Notes under the pieces: model-generated | Seen by the model: only the letters and a program-made list of their open reading frames with translations | Databases searched by the model: none | Told to the model about the DNA's origin: nothing | Shown: positions 16,412 to 25,247 of the stretch, piece by piece | Layout: each line of letters opens with the position of its first letter | How positions within the stretch are numbered: position 1 is the stretch's first letter | Origin: Streptacidiphilus carbonis | GTDB lineage: Bacteria > Actinomycetota > Actinomycetes > Streptomycetales > Streptomycetaceae | NCBI RefSeq assembly: GCF_000787775.1 | Contig: NZ_BBPM01000039.1 | Coordinates: 27,698-76,149 of the forward strand | Direction: 5' to 3' | Length of the DNA stretch: 48,452 bases | Program-made: the position numbers and the translations under genes

Positions 16412-17628
16412 TGAGCGCAGCCGTGAACCCGGCCGCCGTCCCGGCCGGACCGCACCGGGCGGTAGGGCAGGAGCCGGTCGCCGTCGTAGGCGTGGGCCAG
16501 ACCAGGCACGTCTCGGCCCGCCATGACGTGTCCATCGCCGGCCTGCTCCGCGAGGCGGCCGTGCGGGCCCTTGAGGACGCCGAGCTGACCTGGGCCGACA
16601 TCGACGCCGTGGTCATCGGCAAGGCCCCGGACTTCTTCGAGGGCGTGATGATGCCCGAGCTGTACCTGGCCGAGGCGCTGGGCGCGGTAAGCAAGCCGAT
16701 GCTGCGGGTGCACACCGCCGGATCGGTCGGCGGCTCGACCGCGCTGGTGGCCGCGAACCTGGTCGCGGCCAGGGTCCACGGCACGGTGCTGACCGTGGCG
16801 TTCGAGAAGCAGTCCGAGTCCAACGCCATGTGGGGGCTGTCGCTGCCGGTGCCGTTCCAGGCCCCGCTGACCGCCGGCGCGGGCGGTTTCTTCGCGCCCC
16901 ATGTGCGCGCCTACATGCGCCGTACCGGGGCCCCGGACCACATCGGCTCGCTGGTGGCCTTCAAGGACCGCCGCAACGCCCTCAAGAACCCCTACGCGCA
17001 CCTGCACGAACACGATCTGACGCTGGAGAAGGTGCGTTCGGCGCCGATGCTCTGGGACCCGATCCGCTACTCGGAGACCTGTCCCTCCTCCGACGGCGCC
17101 TGCGCCATGGTGCTCACCGGCGTGCGGGGCGCGGCCCGCGCCCCCAGGCCGGCCGCCTGGATGCACGGCGGCGCCATGCGCAGCGAGCCCACCATCTTCG
17201 CCGGAAAGGACTACGTCAGCCCGCAGGCGGGCCGGGACTGCGCCGCCGACGTCTACCACCAGGCCGGGGTGGTGGACCCGCGCCGGCAGATCGACCTGGC
17301 CGAGATCTACGTCCCGTTCTCCTGGTACGAGCCGATGTGGCTGGAGAACCTGGGCTTCGCCGACCAGGGCGAGGGCTGGAAACTGGTCGAGTCGGGGGTC
17401 ACCGAGATGGACGGCGACCTGCCGGTCAACCCCTCCGGCGGGGTGCTCTCCAGCAACCCGATCGGGGCCTCCGGCATGATCCGCTTCGCTGAGGCCGCAC
17501 TCCAGGTGCGTGGCGAGGCCGGCGAGCACCAGATCGACGGGGCCCGGTTGGCGCTCGGCCACGCCTACGGGGGCGGCGCCCAGTTCTTCTCCATGTGGCT
17601 GGTCGGGAGCGAGCGTCCGGACAGCTGA
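16411..17628 (+). CDS. Thiolase-like lipid-transfer protein, Ltp3-like aldolase candidate
   Basis: 405 residues. VAVVGVGQTRHVSARHDVSI opens the domain. VHTAGSVGGSTALVAANLVA occupies the usual Cys region but has no Cys. YSETCPSSDGACAMVL, INPSGG-like DLPVNPSGGVLSSNPIGASG and a C-terminal GHAYGGGAQF loop follow. It is the second Ltp of the pair and is coupled to the first by a 1-bp TGATG overlap. Ltp3 and Ltp4 together are required for C24-branched sterol side-chain removal in Rhodococcus and mycobacteria (established for those genera). Here the role is inferred from order and motifs. Last gene of the operon. Confidence 0.84.
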   Translation: MSAAVNPAAVPAGPHRAVGQEPVAVVGVGQTRHVSARHDVSIAGLLREAAVRALEDAELTWADIDAVVIGKAPDFFEGVMMPELYLAEALGAVSKPMLRVHTAGSVGGSTALVAANLVAARVHGTVLTVAFEKQSESNAMWGLSLPVPFQAPLTAGAGGFFAPHVRAYMRRTGAPDHIGSLVAFKDRRNALKNPYAHLHEHDLTLEKVRSAPMLWDPIRYSETCPSSDGACAMVLTGVRGAARAPRPAAWMHGGAMRSEPTIFAGKDYVSPQAGRDCAADVYHQAGVVDPRRQIDLAEIYVPFSWYEPMWLENLGFADQGEGWKLVESGVTEMDGDLPVNPSGGVLSSNPIGASGMIRFAEAALQVRGEAGEHQIDGARLALGHAYGGGAQFFSMWLVGSERPDS

Positions 17629-17750
17629 TCGAATCCTTGCCGTATGCCGCCGGGAAGTGCGCGAATCCGCACGAGTGGATCACGTCAAAGGCCTCCTCCC
17701 GGCCCGTCGCCGGAAGTTACAGTGGCATCACGAGACGGGAGGATCACGAC

Positions 17751-18035
17751 GTGGCAAGCGACTCATTCTTTGGTGACAGTGCGGGTGCGGGCATCCTCAC
17801 CCAGCGCAGTCCGCTCGATGAGGGATCCGACGGGAAGAAGCCGGAACTCGACCTGGGCGAGGCCGAGTGGATGTCCGGCAGCAACGGGGTCGGCGATGTG
17901 CAGATCGCCTTTGTGGAGGGTTACATCGCCATGCGGGACGGGCGGAGCCCGGACGGCCCTGCGTTGATCTTCACCCCGGCGGAGTGGCGTGCCTTCGTTC
18001 TGGGAGCACGTGACGGTGAGTTCGACCTGACCTGA
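17751..18035 (+). CDS. DUF397-like small protein
   Basis: 94 residues, acidic, starting with GTG behind GGGAGGA (17737-17743). The C-terminal half (VGDVQIAF, MRDGRSPDGPALIFTPAEWRAFVLGARDGEFDL) is a DUF397 pattern, including the PxLxFxxxEWxAFxxGxxDGEFD finish. DUF397 proteins in Streptomyces usually sit beside XRE-type regulators and are often toxin-antitoxin-like or regulatory partners. Here no regulator is adjacent, so it is an orphan. A triple 15-bp repeat and a strong terminator follow at once. Confidence 0.85.
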   Translation: MASDSFFGDSAGAGILTQRSPLDEGSDGKKPELDLGEAEWMSGSNGVGDVQIAFVEGYIAMRDGRSPDGPALIFTPAEWRAFVLGARDGEFDLT

Positions 18036-18080
18036 GGGTTCTGCAACGACGGGTCCGGCAACGAGGGGTCCTGCAACGGG
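18036..18080 (+). repeat. Three tandem 15-bp repeats
   Basis: Units GGGTTCTGCAACGAC, GGGTCCGGCAACGAG and GGGTCCTGCAACGGG follow the DUF397-like stop codon directly. They lie between the stop and the terminator and have no coding frame. Confidence 0.7.
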
Positions 18081-18088
18081 GACGACAG

Positions 18089-18138
18089 GGATGCGCCGCG
18101 CCGACCACCCCCACGGGGCCGACGCGGCGCATCCTTTT
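18089..18138 (+). terminator. Rho-independent terminator
   Basis: GGATGCGCCGCG (18089-18100) pairs perfectly with CGCGGCGCATCC (18123-18134), and TTTT follows. It ends the DUF397-like transcript. Confidence 0.85.
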
Positions 18139-18593
18139 GGTCCGTGCCTCGCACACCCCCACGCGGCGAAGCGGACGGACCCGCCCACGGAACCACTGCC
18201 GTCTCGGCATGTGGTCAGGACCCGCGGACGTGCTCGGTGGGAACCGGCTCGGCGCCCGCGCTGCCGGGCCGCCGCTGCGATCCGCGCCATGAGACCGCCA
18301 TGGTTGCGGAAGGCCGCAGCTCAGCAGGGTGTGCGAGCCGGTCCTGAGGTCACCGGCAGCGGGCGGACGCCACGCGCTGCAGGTCGACACAACCTCTGCG
18401 GACAAGTCGTACTGCTCTCCCCATGTCGCCGACCGTAATCGGAACGTGATGGGCTCGTCAACTGCCGTCCGAGAACACGGGATGAACGGAACGTTGCCTG
18501 CCGCACCCGCTCGCGCCCCGGGCCCGGCGGGCATCGGTCGGGTGCGGACGGGCAGCTGTCCGCACAGGTCCGGACGCCACGTACGATGTCTCC
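18139..18593. other. Intergenic stretch without a recognised gene
   Basis: No frame here shows the codon bias of the neighbours, and the short open frames on both strands look like noise. The GC content is somewhat lower around 18380-18480. The only site proposed is the -10-like box just before 18594. Confidence 0.6.
18582..18587 (+). promoter_or_regulatory. Candidate -10 box TACGAT before a leaderless gene
   Basis: TACGAT ends 6 nt before the ATG at 18594 and no Shine-Dalgarno is visible, which fits a leaderless transcript. A -35 box is not clear. Confidence 0.4.
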
Positions 18594-19088
18594 ATGGCTT
18601 TCCTCCGCCGCCGTTCCGGCACACCGGCAGGTCCGGACTTCGACGTTCTCGCGATGGACCCGGGCGACTGGCCCGGCGACTTCGGAGCCGCCCTGCTCGC
18701 CGATCCCGAGGACGGCAGCTGCCAGGGGATCTTCCTCCGCTACGACCTGCTCGGCGGCCGCGGTCCGTCCATGCTGATCGGCAATCTGTGCGAGGGATCC
18801 CCGGCCCGGGAGCCCGAGGACGGGGTGCCGTTCGAGGTGCGCCAGCTGTTCGCGGCGATCGGCAACGACGAGCCGGTCGGCGTGGTCGAGCTGGAGGACT
18901 TCCCGGTGATGCTCGGCGACGACCTGCTGATCGTGAAGAAGGTCAAGCTCTCGGAGAGCCGGGTGTCCTGCGTGCAGTTCGGGCGCAGCGACGGCATCCA
19001 GGTGACCGTGGCGACCTGGGACCGCCCGATCACCGACGACCTGTACAAGCTGCTCAAGCCGCTGCCGGCGTCGATGTTCCAGGCATGA
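18594..19088 (+). CDS. Conserved streptomycete protein of unknown function
   Basis: 164 residues, soluble, no signal peptide. It begins MAFLRRR and contains a GIFLRYDLLGGRGPSMLIGNL segment, then LFAAIGNDEPV and RPITDDLYKLLKPLP near the C-terminus. I recognise close relatives in other Streptomyces genomes but no function. Its stop overlaps the ATG of the downstream acyl-CoA-dehydrogenase-like gene by 4 bp (ATGA), so the two are co-translated and may act together. Confidence 0.85.
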   Translation: MAFLRRRSGTPAGPDFDVLAMDPGDWPGDFGAALLADPEDGSCQGIFLRYDLLGGRGPSMLIGNLCEGSPAREPEDGVPFEVRQLFAAIGNDEPVGVVELEDFPVMLGDDLLIVKKVKLSESRVSCVQFGRSDGIQVTVATWDRPITDDLYKLLKPLPASMFQA

Positions 19089-20332
19089 CAGCCCCCGCCC
19101 GGCCGACGCCGACGAGCCCCGGCACGACCCCCGCCCGGCCGCTCGGCCCTGGTCGGCGGCGCGGCCCGGGTGCGCATCCGGGTGTCGCCGAGGCCTTCGC
19201 CGGGCTGCCCCGGGTGGTGGACCTGCTCGCCGCCCGCGCCGAGGAGCACGACCGCGACGCCGGCTTCCCCTACCAGGGCATCGAGGTGGTGCACGACGCC
19301 GGGCTGCTCACGCTGACCGTGGCCGAGCGCCACGGCGGCGCCGGCGCCGGGCTCGCCGACACCGTGCGGACGCTGCTGGCGCTGGGCCGCGGGGACCCGT
19401 CGGTGGCCCTGGTCACCGCGCTCACCCTGCTGGTGCACGCCCGGCAGGCCCGTACCCCGCAGTGGCCCGAGCCGGTCTACGCCGATCTGCTCGCCGACTC
19501 GGTGCGCGGCCCCGCCCTGGTCGCCGAGCTGGGCCCGGGCTCGGACGGGGGCGACCCCGAACGGACCGGGACCACCGGCGTGACCGCCCACCGGGGCGAC
19601 GGGTGCTGGCTGTTGACGGGCCGTGAGCCCGGTGTGGCCGGAGCCGAGGCGCTCGCCTGGATGGTGGTCACCGCGCGCACCGACGAGGAGCAGCGCAGGG
19701 AGGGCGTCTTCCTGGTCCAGGGCGACAGCCCCGGGGTGCAGGTCGAGCCGACCTGGGAGCAGCTCGGGCTGCGTGCCACCGCCTGCCACGACGTGGTCTT
19801 CGAGTCCGTCGAGGTCGGCGACGAGGCGGTGGTGCGCCTCGGCGGCGACCCGCTGGACCGAGAGCCTCTGGATGGGAACCCGGTGGACGGGGACCCGCTG
19901 GACCACGCCTGGGTCGACCTGGCCCTGCCTGCCGTGTACCTCGGAGTCGCCCGCGCGGCCCGCGACTGGCTGGTCCGCGCGCTGCGCCCGGCGCCGGGTG
20001 AAGGCCGTGGCTCCGACGGCAGGCTCCAGGCCGCGGTCGGCAGCATCGAGGTCGAGCTGACGGCCGCCGAGGAGCTGCTGCTCGCGCTGGCCCGGGGCGT
20101 CGACGAGGGCGCACCCGAGGCCCTGCGCCGCACCGCCGCAGGCCGCATCGTCGCCAACCGCTCGGCCGTGTCCGTGGTGGAGCAGGCCGTGGCCCTGAGC
20201 GGCCGCGCCGGACTGAGCCGCGCCCACCCCCTGGAGCGGCACCTCCGTGACGTCCTGCACGCCAGGGGCCACGGGGAGCGCGAGCACGAACTGCTCGCCG
20301 AGGCCGGCCGCCGGGCTCTGGAAGGCCGCTGA
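19085..20332 (+). CDS. Acyl-CoA dehydrogenase-like flavoprotein
   Basis: 415 residues. A low-complexity Pro/Thr/Arg-rich N-terminus (about 35 residues) precedes an acyl-CoA dehydrogenase-like fold: VVDLLAARAEEHDRDAGFP, ERHGGAGAGLADTV, GCWLLTGREPGVAGAEA and a helical C-terminal domain (AAVGSIEVELTAAEELLLAL, SGRAGLSRAHPLERHLRDV). This resembles the flavin-dependent monooxygenase/dehydrogenase side of the family (DszC-like), where the catalytic Glu is often missing. A four-copy pentapeptide repeat lies at residues 255-274. The substrate is unknown. The gene is coupled to the small conserved gene upstream. Confidence 0.82.
   Translation: MTAPARPTPTSPGTTPARPLGPGRRRGPGAHPGVAEAFAGLPRVVDLLAARAEEHDRDAGFPYQGIEVVHDAGLLTLTVAERHGGAGAGLADTVRTLLALGRGDPSVALVTALTLLVHARQARTPQWPEPVYADLLADSVRGPALVAELGPGSDGGDPERTGTTGVTAHRGDGCWLLTGREPGVAGAEALAWMVVTARTDEEQRREGVFLVQGDSPGVQVEPTWEQLGLRATACHDVVFESVEVGDEAVVRLGGDPLDREPLDGNPVDGDPLDHAWVDLALPAVYLGVARAARDWLVRALRPAPGEGRGSDGRLQAAVGSIEVELTAAEELLLALARGVDEGAPEALRRTAAGRIVANRSAVSVVEQAVALSGRAGLSRAHPLERHLRDVLHARGHGEREHELLAEAGRRALEGR
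19847..19906 (+). repeat. Four tandem 15-bp units encoding x-P-L/V-D-x
   Basis: The units encode DPLDR, EPLDG, NPVDG and DPLDH inside the acyl-CoA-dehydrogenase-like protein. The unit length keeps the frame, so copy number can vary without breaking the gene. The stretch lies after the beta-domain and probably forms a surface loop. Confidence 0.75.
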
Positions 20333-20381
20333 CGGTCCCTCCGCCCGCCGCCCGCTCGCAACCCCTCTCCTGGTCGGCGGC

Positions 20382-21482
20382 TCAGCGGGTGCCCACCGCG
20401 GCCCGTACCGCACGCCGCGCCAGCGCCGTGTCCTCGTGCAGTCGGCGGATCAGTATCCGCTGCTCCTCGCCGGCCCCCGGCACGTCGTGCATCCGCAGCT
20501 CCCGCATCAGCACCAGGATCAGGTTCACCAGGAAGGCGTCCCTGGGCAGCGTGCCCGAGGACTGCGCCACCTGGCTGATCTGCCGCCGCGCGGCGGTGTC
20601 CCCCGACAGCACGGTCCACAGCACCGCCAGGTCGTAGCCGGGCAGGTACCAGCCGGCCTGCTCCCAGTCGACCAGCACCGGGCCCGAGGGCGCCAGCAGG
20701 ACATTGGTGAGCAGCGCGTCCCCGTGGCAGAACTGTGGTGCGGTGTGGGCCAGTCCGTGCAGCAGGTGCTGCAGGTCGCCGGCATCCCGGTCGGTGAGCA
20801 GGCCCAGCGCGTGGTAGCGGGCGATCTCCCTGGGGTAGTCGAGCGGCGCCTGGAAGGAGCCGGCCGGCGGCCGCCACAGGTTGAGCGAGCGCACCGCGCC
20901 GAGGATCGCGCGGACCTCCCCGGGCGACGGCGTGTTGCAGGGGTGCCGCTCGTACGCGGCGGGCCGCCCCGGCACCCGCTCCATCAGCAGGACGCAGCGG
21001 TCCGAGTCGGCCGCGACCAGCTTGGGCAGCCGGGCCGGCGGGCGGTGCCGGACGAAGGTGCGGTAGGCCGCGACCTCGTGCCGCAGCCGTTCCGCCGCCT
21101 CCCGTCCGGACCGGGTGACCTCCCGTCCGGCCGGGGTGGGGGTCAGGCACTTGGCGACCACGGGGGTGCGCCCGGCGGTGCCGACCACCAGGATGTGCTG
21201 TTCGTCCTCCCGCACCAGCTGCCGGGGGACGAAGGCGGGGCATATCCGCGAGACGCCTGCCAGCGCGGCGCGCAGCGCCGGCGACTGCTCGGCGGGGTTG
21301 TCCAGCCTCGGCGCTCCTCCGGCGGCCGGCCGCGGGGCCACCATGCGGCGCGGCCCGACGGGTGCCAGGGCGCGGTCGCGGGTGCGTGGATCGGTGCCGA
21401 TGGCCGGACGGTGGCGCGGCGGCTGGGTGACCCGGGTGGTGGTGGGCCCTACGGGGGCGGGGGAGATCGAGGGTGAGTACAT
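20382..21482 (-). CDS. Aminoglycoside phosphotransferase (APH)-like kinase
   Basis: 366 residues. The kinase-like fold shows VVAKCLT (ATP lysine), LLMERVPG (hinge), [13 protein letters not shown] (catalytic HGDxxxxN) and [10 protein letters not shown] (metal-binding Asp). The first ~70 residues are Pro/Arg-rich and disordered-looking. Members phosphorylate small molecules such as aminoglycosides, choline or homoserine, and most Streptomyces paralogues have no known substrate. Resistance should not be assumed. GGAAGGGA lies upstream of the chosen ATG, but a start around 21344 is possible. Confidence 0.82.
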   Translation of the reverse strand: MYSPSISPAPVGPTTTRVTQPPRHRPAIGTDPRTRDRALAPVGPRRMVAPRPAAGGAPRLDNPAEQSPALRAALAGVSRICPAFVPRQLVREDEQHILVVGTAGRTPVVAKCLTPTPAGREVTRSGREAAERLRHEVAAYRTFVRHRPPARLPKLVAADSDRCVLLMERVPGRPAAYERHPCNTPSPGEVRAILGAVRSLNLWRPPAGSFQAPLDYPREIARYHALGLLTDRDAGDLQHLLHGLAHTAPQFCHGDALLTNVLLAPSGPVLVDWEQAGWYLPGYDLAVLWTVLSGDTAARRQISQVAQSSGTLPRDAFLVNLILVLMRELRMHDVPGAGEEQRILIRRLHEDTALARRAVRAAVGTR

Positions 21483-21912
21483 GGGTGGTTCCGGGTCCCT
21501 TCCTGGCGGGCTGCCGCCGGCGGGCCGGACGGCCCACCGCGATCACTTCTCGTGCCGAGGACGTTGCGGTCGTTCCGGCACTGCCACGAACTGCTGCGGA
21601 GTTAGGGATGGCGCGGGCCGCGGACCCGTACCGGGACCGCCGCCGACCGCGCACCCTGGGGAGTGTGTGGTCCCGAACAGCCCCTGCGCGGTGCCCTTCC
21701 GGTCCGCGCCACCCCTTGCGCCACTCCCTCGCTCCACGGTCACCGGGGCAACTGCTGCCCGTTGACTGCGGGGTTGGGGTGGCGCATGTCTACATGACAC
21801 CCGACGGCTCGTGGCGCATCAGGAAGCGCACCCTGGCGAACCCTGGCGAATGCTCGCCTGGCACATGACGCGCGGATAGCCTCGAAAGCGCCGAGGAACC
21901 TGGGGGCTTGAC
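21483..21912. other. Intergenic region between the APH-like and NsdA-like genes
   Basis: 430 bp without a supported gene; it should hold both divergent promoters. An imperfect direct repeat is visible: TGCGGAGTTAGGGATGGCGC (21595-21614) and TGCGGGGTTGGGGTGGCGC (21767-21785). A TTGACT lies at 21762-21767, and GGATAGCCT near 21872 could be a -10 for the NsdA-like gene. Confidence 0.5.
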
Positions 21913-23412
21913 GTGAGCAGAGGTACCAACACCCGATTCGCAGACCTGTTCGCCCTGACCGGATGGTCCAAGGGCGAGCTGGCGCGACTGGTCAACCGGC
22001 GTGGTGCGGCGGCCGGACAGCAGCAGCTGTCCACCGACACCTCGCGGGTCCGGCGCTGGATCGAACGCGGAGAGATACCGCGCGACCCGGTGCCGCGGGT
22101 GCTGGCGGCGCTGTTCACCGAGCGGCTCGGACGTGTTGTCACCACTGAGGACCTCGGGTTCCAGCGACAGCGGCATTCTGGTTCGGGCGGCGCGGCGTAT
22201 GCCTCGTCGGACGTCCCCTCCCCGCACCCGCAGCCGGAGCGCACAGCCGAGGACCTCACCGAGTTCACGGGAATGGACCTCATGCTCAACCGACGCGGAA
22301 TGATGAGCGCGAGCACCGCGCTCCTGGCGGGCGCCGCCATTGCGGGCCCGCTCCACGACTGGATGGCCGGATCCGATTCGGCCGTGGCCGCCGAGGGCCC
22401 CACCTCGGGCGCCATACTGCGCAGCCCGATGGCCGCCGCCCTGCCGGCGAGCGACTTCTACGAGGCGGGCCCGGTCGGCCTGGACGAGGTGGAGGCGCTG
22501 GAGTCCTCCGTCACGGTGTTCCGGGCCTGGGACGCCTCACGCGGCGGCGGTCTGCAGCGCAAGGCCGTCGTCGGCCAGCTCAACGAGGTGGGCGGGATGC
22601 TGACCTTCCATCACCCCGAGCCGCTGGCACGGCGGTTGTGGGCGGTGGCGGCCAACCTCTCGGTGCTGGCCGGCTGGATGTCCCACGACGTCGGCCTGGA
22701 GCCGACCGCGCAGCGCTACTTCGTGATGGCGGCCCGTTCGGCCAGGGAGGCCGGCGACAAGCCGAGGGCCGGCGAGGCGCTGTCCCGGGCCGCCCGGCAG
22801 ATGGTCCACCTCAACCGTCCCGCCGACGCGCTGGACCTGATGCGGGTCGCCGAGACCGGCAGCGGTGAGCGCAACCTGCCGCGGACCAGGGCGATGCTGC
22901 GGACCGTGGAGGCCTGGGCGCACGCCTCGATGGGCCACTCCCAGGCCACCCGGCGCACCCTCGGCGAGGCCGAGGACCTCTTCGCCCAGGACCACAACGA
23001 CCCGGGACCCAGCTGGCTGCAGTTCTTCGACCGCGCCGACCTGCACGGCATGGAGGCGCTCACCTACCGCACCCTCGCGGTGCACGACCCCAGCGCCGCC
23101 CAGCTGGCCCAGTACCACGCCCGACAGGCGCTGGACCTGCGCGGCGAGGGCCATGAGCGCTCCAAGCTCTTCGACTACCTGTCGATGGCCTCGGCCTGCT
23201 ACATCGGCGGCCGCCCCGAGGAGGGCACGGGCTACGCGCACCAGGCGCTGGACTCCACCAAGGAGATGTCCTCGCTGCGTACCTGGGACCGGCTCAAGGG
23301 CATGTACGAGCTCACCGCACCCTACGAACAGCTCAACGAGGTCAAGGAACTTCGCGCCGAGATCCGCAAGGCCGTCCCGGCGTCCCAGCGCACGCGCCCG
23401 CAGACGATCTAG
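21913..23412 (+). CDS. NsdA-like HTH/TPR regulatory protein
   Basis: 499 residues, GTG start behind GGGGGC. Residues about 8-85 form a helix-turn-helix-like domain (LFALTGWSKGELARLVNRR, then TDTSRVRRWIERGEIPRDPVPRVLAALFTERLGR). A short hydrophobic stretch with twin Arg (LNRRGMMSASTALLAGAAIAG, about 126-146) follows. The rest is helical and TPR-like (AVAANLSVLAGWMSHD, AQRYFVMAARSAREAGD, ALDLMRVAETG). S. coelicolor NsdA is a negative regulator of sporulation and antibiotic production of this size and plan. Paralogues are common, so orthology is not claimed. It is monocistronic, with a hairpin after the stop. Confidence 0.83.
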   Translation: MSRGTNTRFADLFALTGWSKGELARLVNRRGAAAGQQQLSTDTSRVRRWIERGEIPRDPVPRVLAALFTERLGRVVTTEDLGFQRQRHSGSGGAAYASSDVPSPHPQPERTAEDLTEFTGMDLMLNRRGMMSASTALLAGAAIAGPLHDWMAGSDSAVAAEGPTSGAILRSPMAAALPASDFYEAGPVGLDEVEALESSVTVFRAWDASRGGGLQRKAVVGQLNEVGGMLTFHHPEPLARRLWAVAANLSVLAGWMSHDVGLEPTAQRYFVMAARSAREAGDKPRAGEALSRAARQMVHLNRPADALDLMRVAETGSGERNLPRTRAMLRTVEAWAHASMGHSQATRRTLGEAEDLFAQDHNDPGPSWLQFFDRADLHGMEALTYRTLAVHDPSAAQLAQYHARQALDLRGEGHERSKLFDYLSMASACYIGGRPEEGTGYAHQALDSTKEMSSLRTWDRLKGMYELTAPYEQLNEVKELRAEIRKAVPASQRTRPQTI

Positions 23413-23427
23413 CAGACGGTCCGACAG

Positions 23428-23464
23428 ACGCCCCCACAGACGGTCCACCGGCGGACGGGGGCGT
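23428..23464 (+). terminator. Hairpin after the NsdA-like gene
   Basis: ACGCCCCC (23428-23435) pairs with GGGGGCGT (23457-23464), 15 bp after the stop codon. No T-run follows, as is usual for streptomycete I-shaped terminators. Confidence 0.6.
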
Positions 23465-23551
23465 ACCCAGCAGAGTGTCAGCGTCCTCCAGGTGAGACCG
23501 AACCTGGGAAAGGTGCAGAGGAAGGCGGTCGAACGGTACGATTTCGTGCCT

Positions 23552-23588
23552 CCTGCGAACGGGAACCATGTATTCCCGCCCCCGCAGG
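23552..23588. promoter_or_regulatory. Nested dyad upstream of the HEAT-like gene
   Basis: Outer arms CCTGCG/CGCAGG enclose inner arms GGGAA (23561-23565) and TTCCC (23573-23577). It lies 88-124 bp before the ATG at 23676, where an operator or transcript leader would be. No known regulator is matched. Confidence 0.35.
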
Positions 23589-23675
23589 CGACATAGCAGA
23601 CTCGTACCGTCATCGCCACACCCCCATTCACGAAATTCCTTTGCCACCAGGACCGCCGCACCGGATGCTGACCTC

Positions 23676-25100
23676 ATGTTCGAGCCCGCGATAGCGCCCA
23701 GCGCCTCCCTTCTCGGCCTGCTTCAGCGGGGCCGGGGGGACGGCACCCTGCACGCTCTGGCGGCCGAGCGTTCCGACGCTCTCGCCGCCCTTGAGGAGTG
23801 CGTCACGAGCGACCCCCGCCGCGACTGGCAGGTCGAGAACCGTTCGCTCTACTACGCACGCCTGTTCATGGAGCTCGAAGCCCCGCTCCAGGGCCTCGAG
23901 GACCATCTCTTCTGCGCCGAGGACCTGCTCGACGACGAGGAGTCACGCACCGGGCTCACCCTCGCCGTGCTCGGCCGGCTGGCCGGGTACGGCCGCCACG
24001 ACGCCCTGCTGCTGCTGCGCCGCTACGCCGCCGGCGGCGGCAACTGGGCCTGGGCCCTGGACGAGCTGGCCGTACGGGACGACGACGCCGCGCTGACGGC
24101 GCTCGCCGAACCGGTGCTGGCCCGCTTCCCCGAGGGCCCCGAGGGCGACGCCGCGCTGCGCGCCACCGTCCGCGACGCCTACGAGCCCCGGCCCTGGCAC
24201 CTGTGGGCGCAGACCCATCCCAGGGTGGCCGCCGCCACCGAGCAGGCCCCCTTCGACCTGTGGCAGCGCCAGCTGGACCGGCCGGGCAACGCCCCCGCGT
24301 GGAGTACCGCGGCGGTACTGGCCTGGGCAGACGCCGGCTCCGGCCCCGAACGGGCCGACTCTCCCGAACAGTTCGAACGCCGGGTGGGCGCCGCCGTCCG
24401 ATGCCTGGCCGCCGTGGTCGCCCCCGAGGACCTGCCGCTGCTGCGGCGGACCGCCCAGGACGGCCAGGACGGCGCCCGCTGCGCGGCCCTGCGGCACCTC
24501 GCCGACCACGACGACGAGTCCGCTCCCGACCTGGTCGAGCTGGCCGCCGCAGACCTCTCCCGGCAGACGGCCGATTTCGCCCTTGCCACCCTCTGCCGGG
24601 CGCACACCCCGCGGTTCCTGGCCCGGGCCAGAGTCTGGGCCGTCGATCCCGACGGCGGACCGCTGGCCGACGCCTCGGCCCGGCTGCTGGCCCGGGCCGG
24701 CGCGGCGGCCGACGCCCCGGCCGTGGTGGCCGCGCTGCACCGCTGGATCTACTTCAAGGGCGCGGACGGGGACGGCCTGGCCGTCCTGGTGGAGGGCGTC
24801 GGGCGGCTTGCGGCCGCCGCAGGGGTCACCGCACTGCGCCACGTCTATGCCGAGACCAGCTGCTCGCAACTGCGGGGCAGCGCCGCGCGCAGCCTCGCCG
24901 CCGTCGACACCTGCTTCCCGACCGGAGCCGCGGTCGAGTGCCTCTGGGACTGCGAGGAGTCGACCAGGGAACTGGCCGCCCGGCATGTGTTCACCAAGGG
25001 TGACGGCCGGGTGCTGGACCGGCTCCGCCGCCTGGCCGCGGATCCCGGCGAGGAGGCCGAGGTCCACGCCGCCGTCCGGGGCCGACTGAGCGGCGGTTGA
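23676..25100 (+). CDS. HEAT-like repeat protein, conserved in streptomycetes
   Basis: 474 residues, soluble and almost entirely helical with repeated 30-40 residue units: LALAVLGRLAGYGRHDALLLLRRYAA, CAALRHLADHDDESAPDLVELAA and TALRHVYAETSCSQLRGSAARSLAAV are examples. This alternation is typical of HEAT/ARM scaffolds that bind proteins or nucleic acids. The N-terminus MFEPAIAPSASLLGLLQRGRGDGTLHALA is shared with homologues I remember, which decided the start; a longer reading from 23568 is unlikely. No enzymatic motif is visible. Confidence 0.85.
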   Translation: MFEPAIAPSASLLGLLQRGRGDGTLHALAAERSDALAALEECVTSDPRRDWQVENRSLYYARLFMELEAPLQGLEDHLFCAEDLLDDEESRTGLTLAVLGRLAGYGRHDALLLLRRYAAGGGNWAWALDELAVRDDDAALTALAEPVLARFPEGPEGDAALRATVRDAYEPRPWHLWAQTHPRVAAATEQAPFDLWQRQLDRPGNAPAWSTAAVLAWADAGSGPERADSPEQFERRVGAAVRCLAAVVAPEDLPLLRRTAQDGQDGARCAALRHLADHDDESAPDLVELAAADLSRQTADFALATLCRAHTPRFLARARVWAVDPDGGPLADASARLLARAGAAADAPAVVAALHRWIYFKGADGDGLAVLVEGVGRLAAAAGVTALRHVYAETSCSQLRGSAARSLAAVDTCFPTGAAVECLWDCEESTRELAARHVFTKGDGRVLDRLRRLAADPGEEAEVHAAVRGRLSGG

Positions 25101-25247
25101 CCGACCCCCCGTACCCCGGCGAACCCCATGCCGGTGGGTGGCGGTGTAGTCGGCCGGTTCGGCGTCGGGCTGAGCGTTCGGTAGTCGTTCGTTCACTCGA
25201 CAGATCGTCGTGGCCGTGAGCACGTGTGGCGTCGGGATAACGCAGAC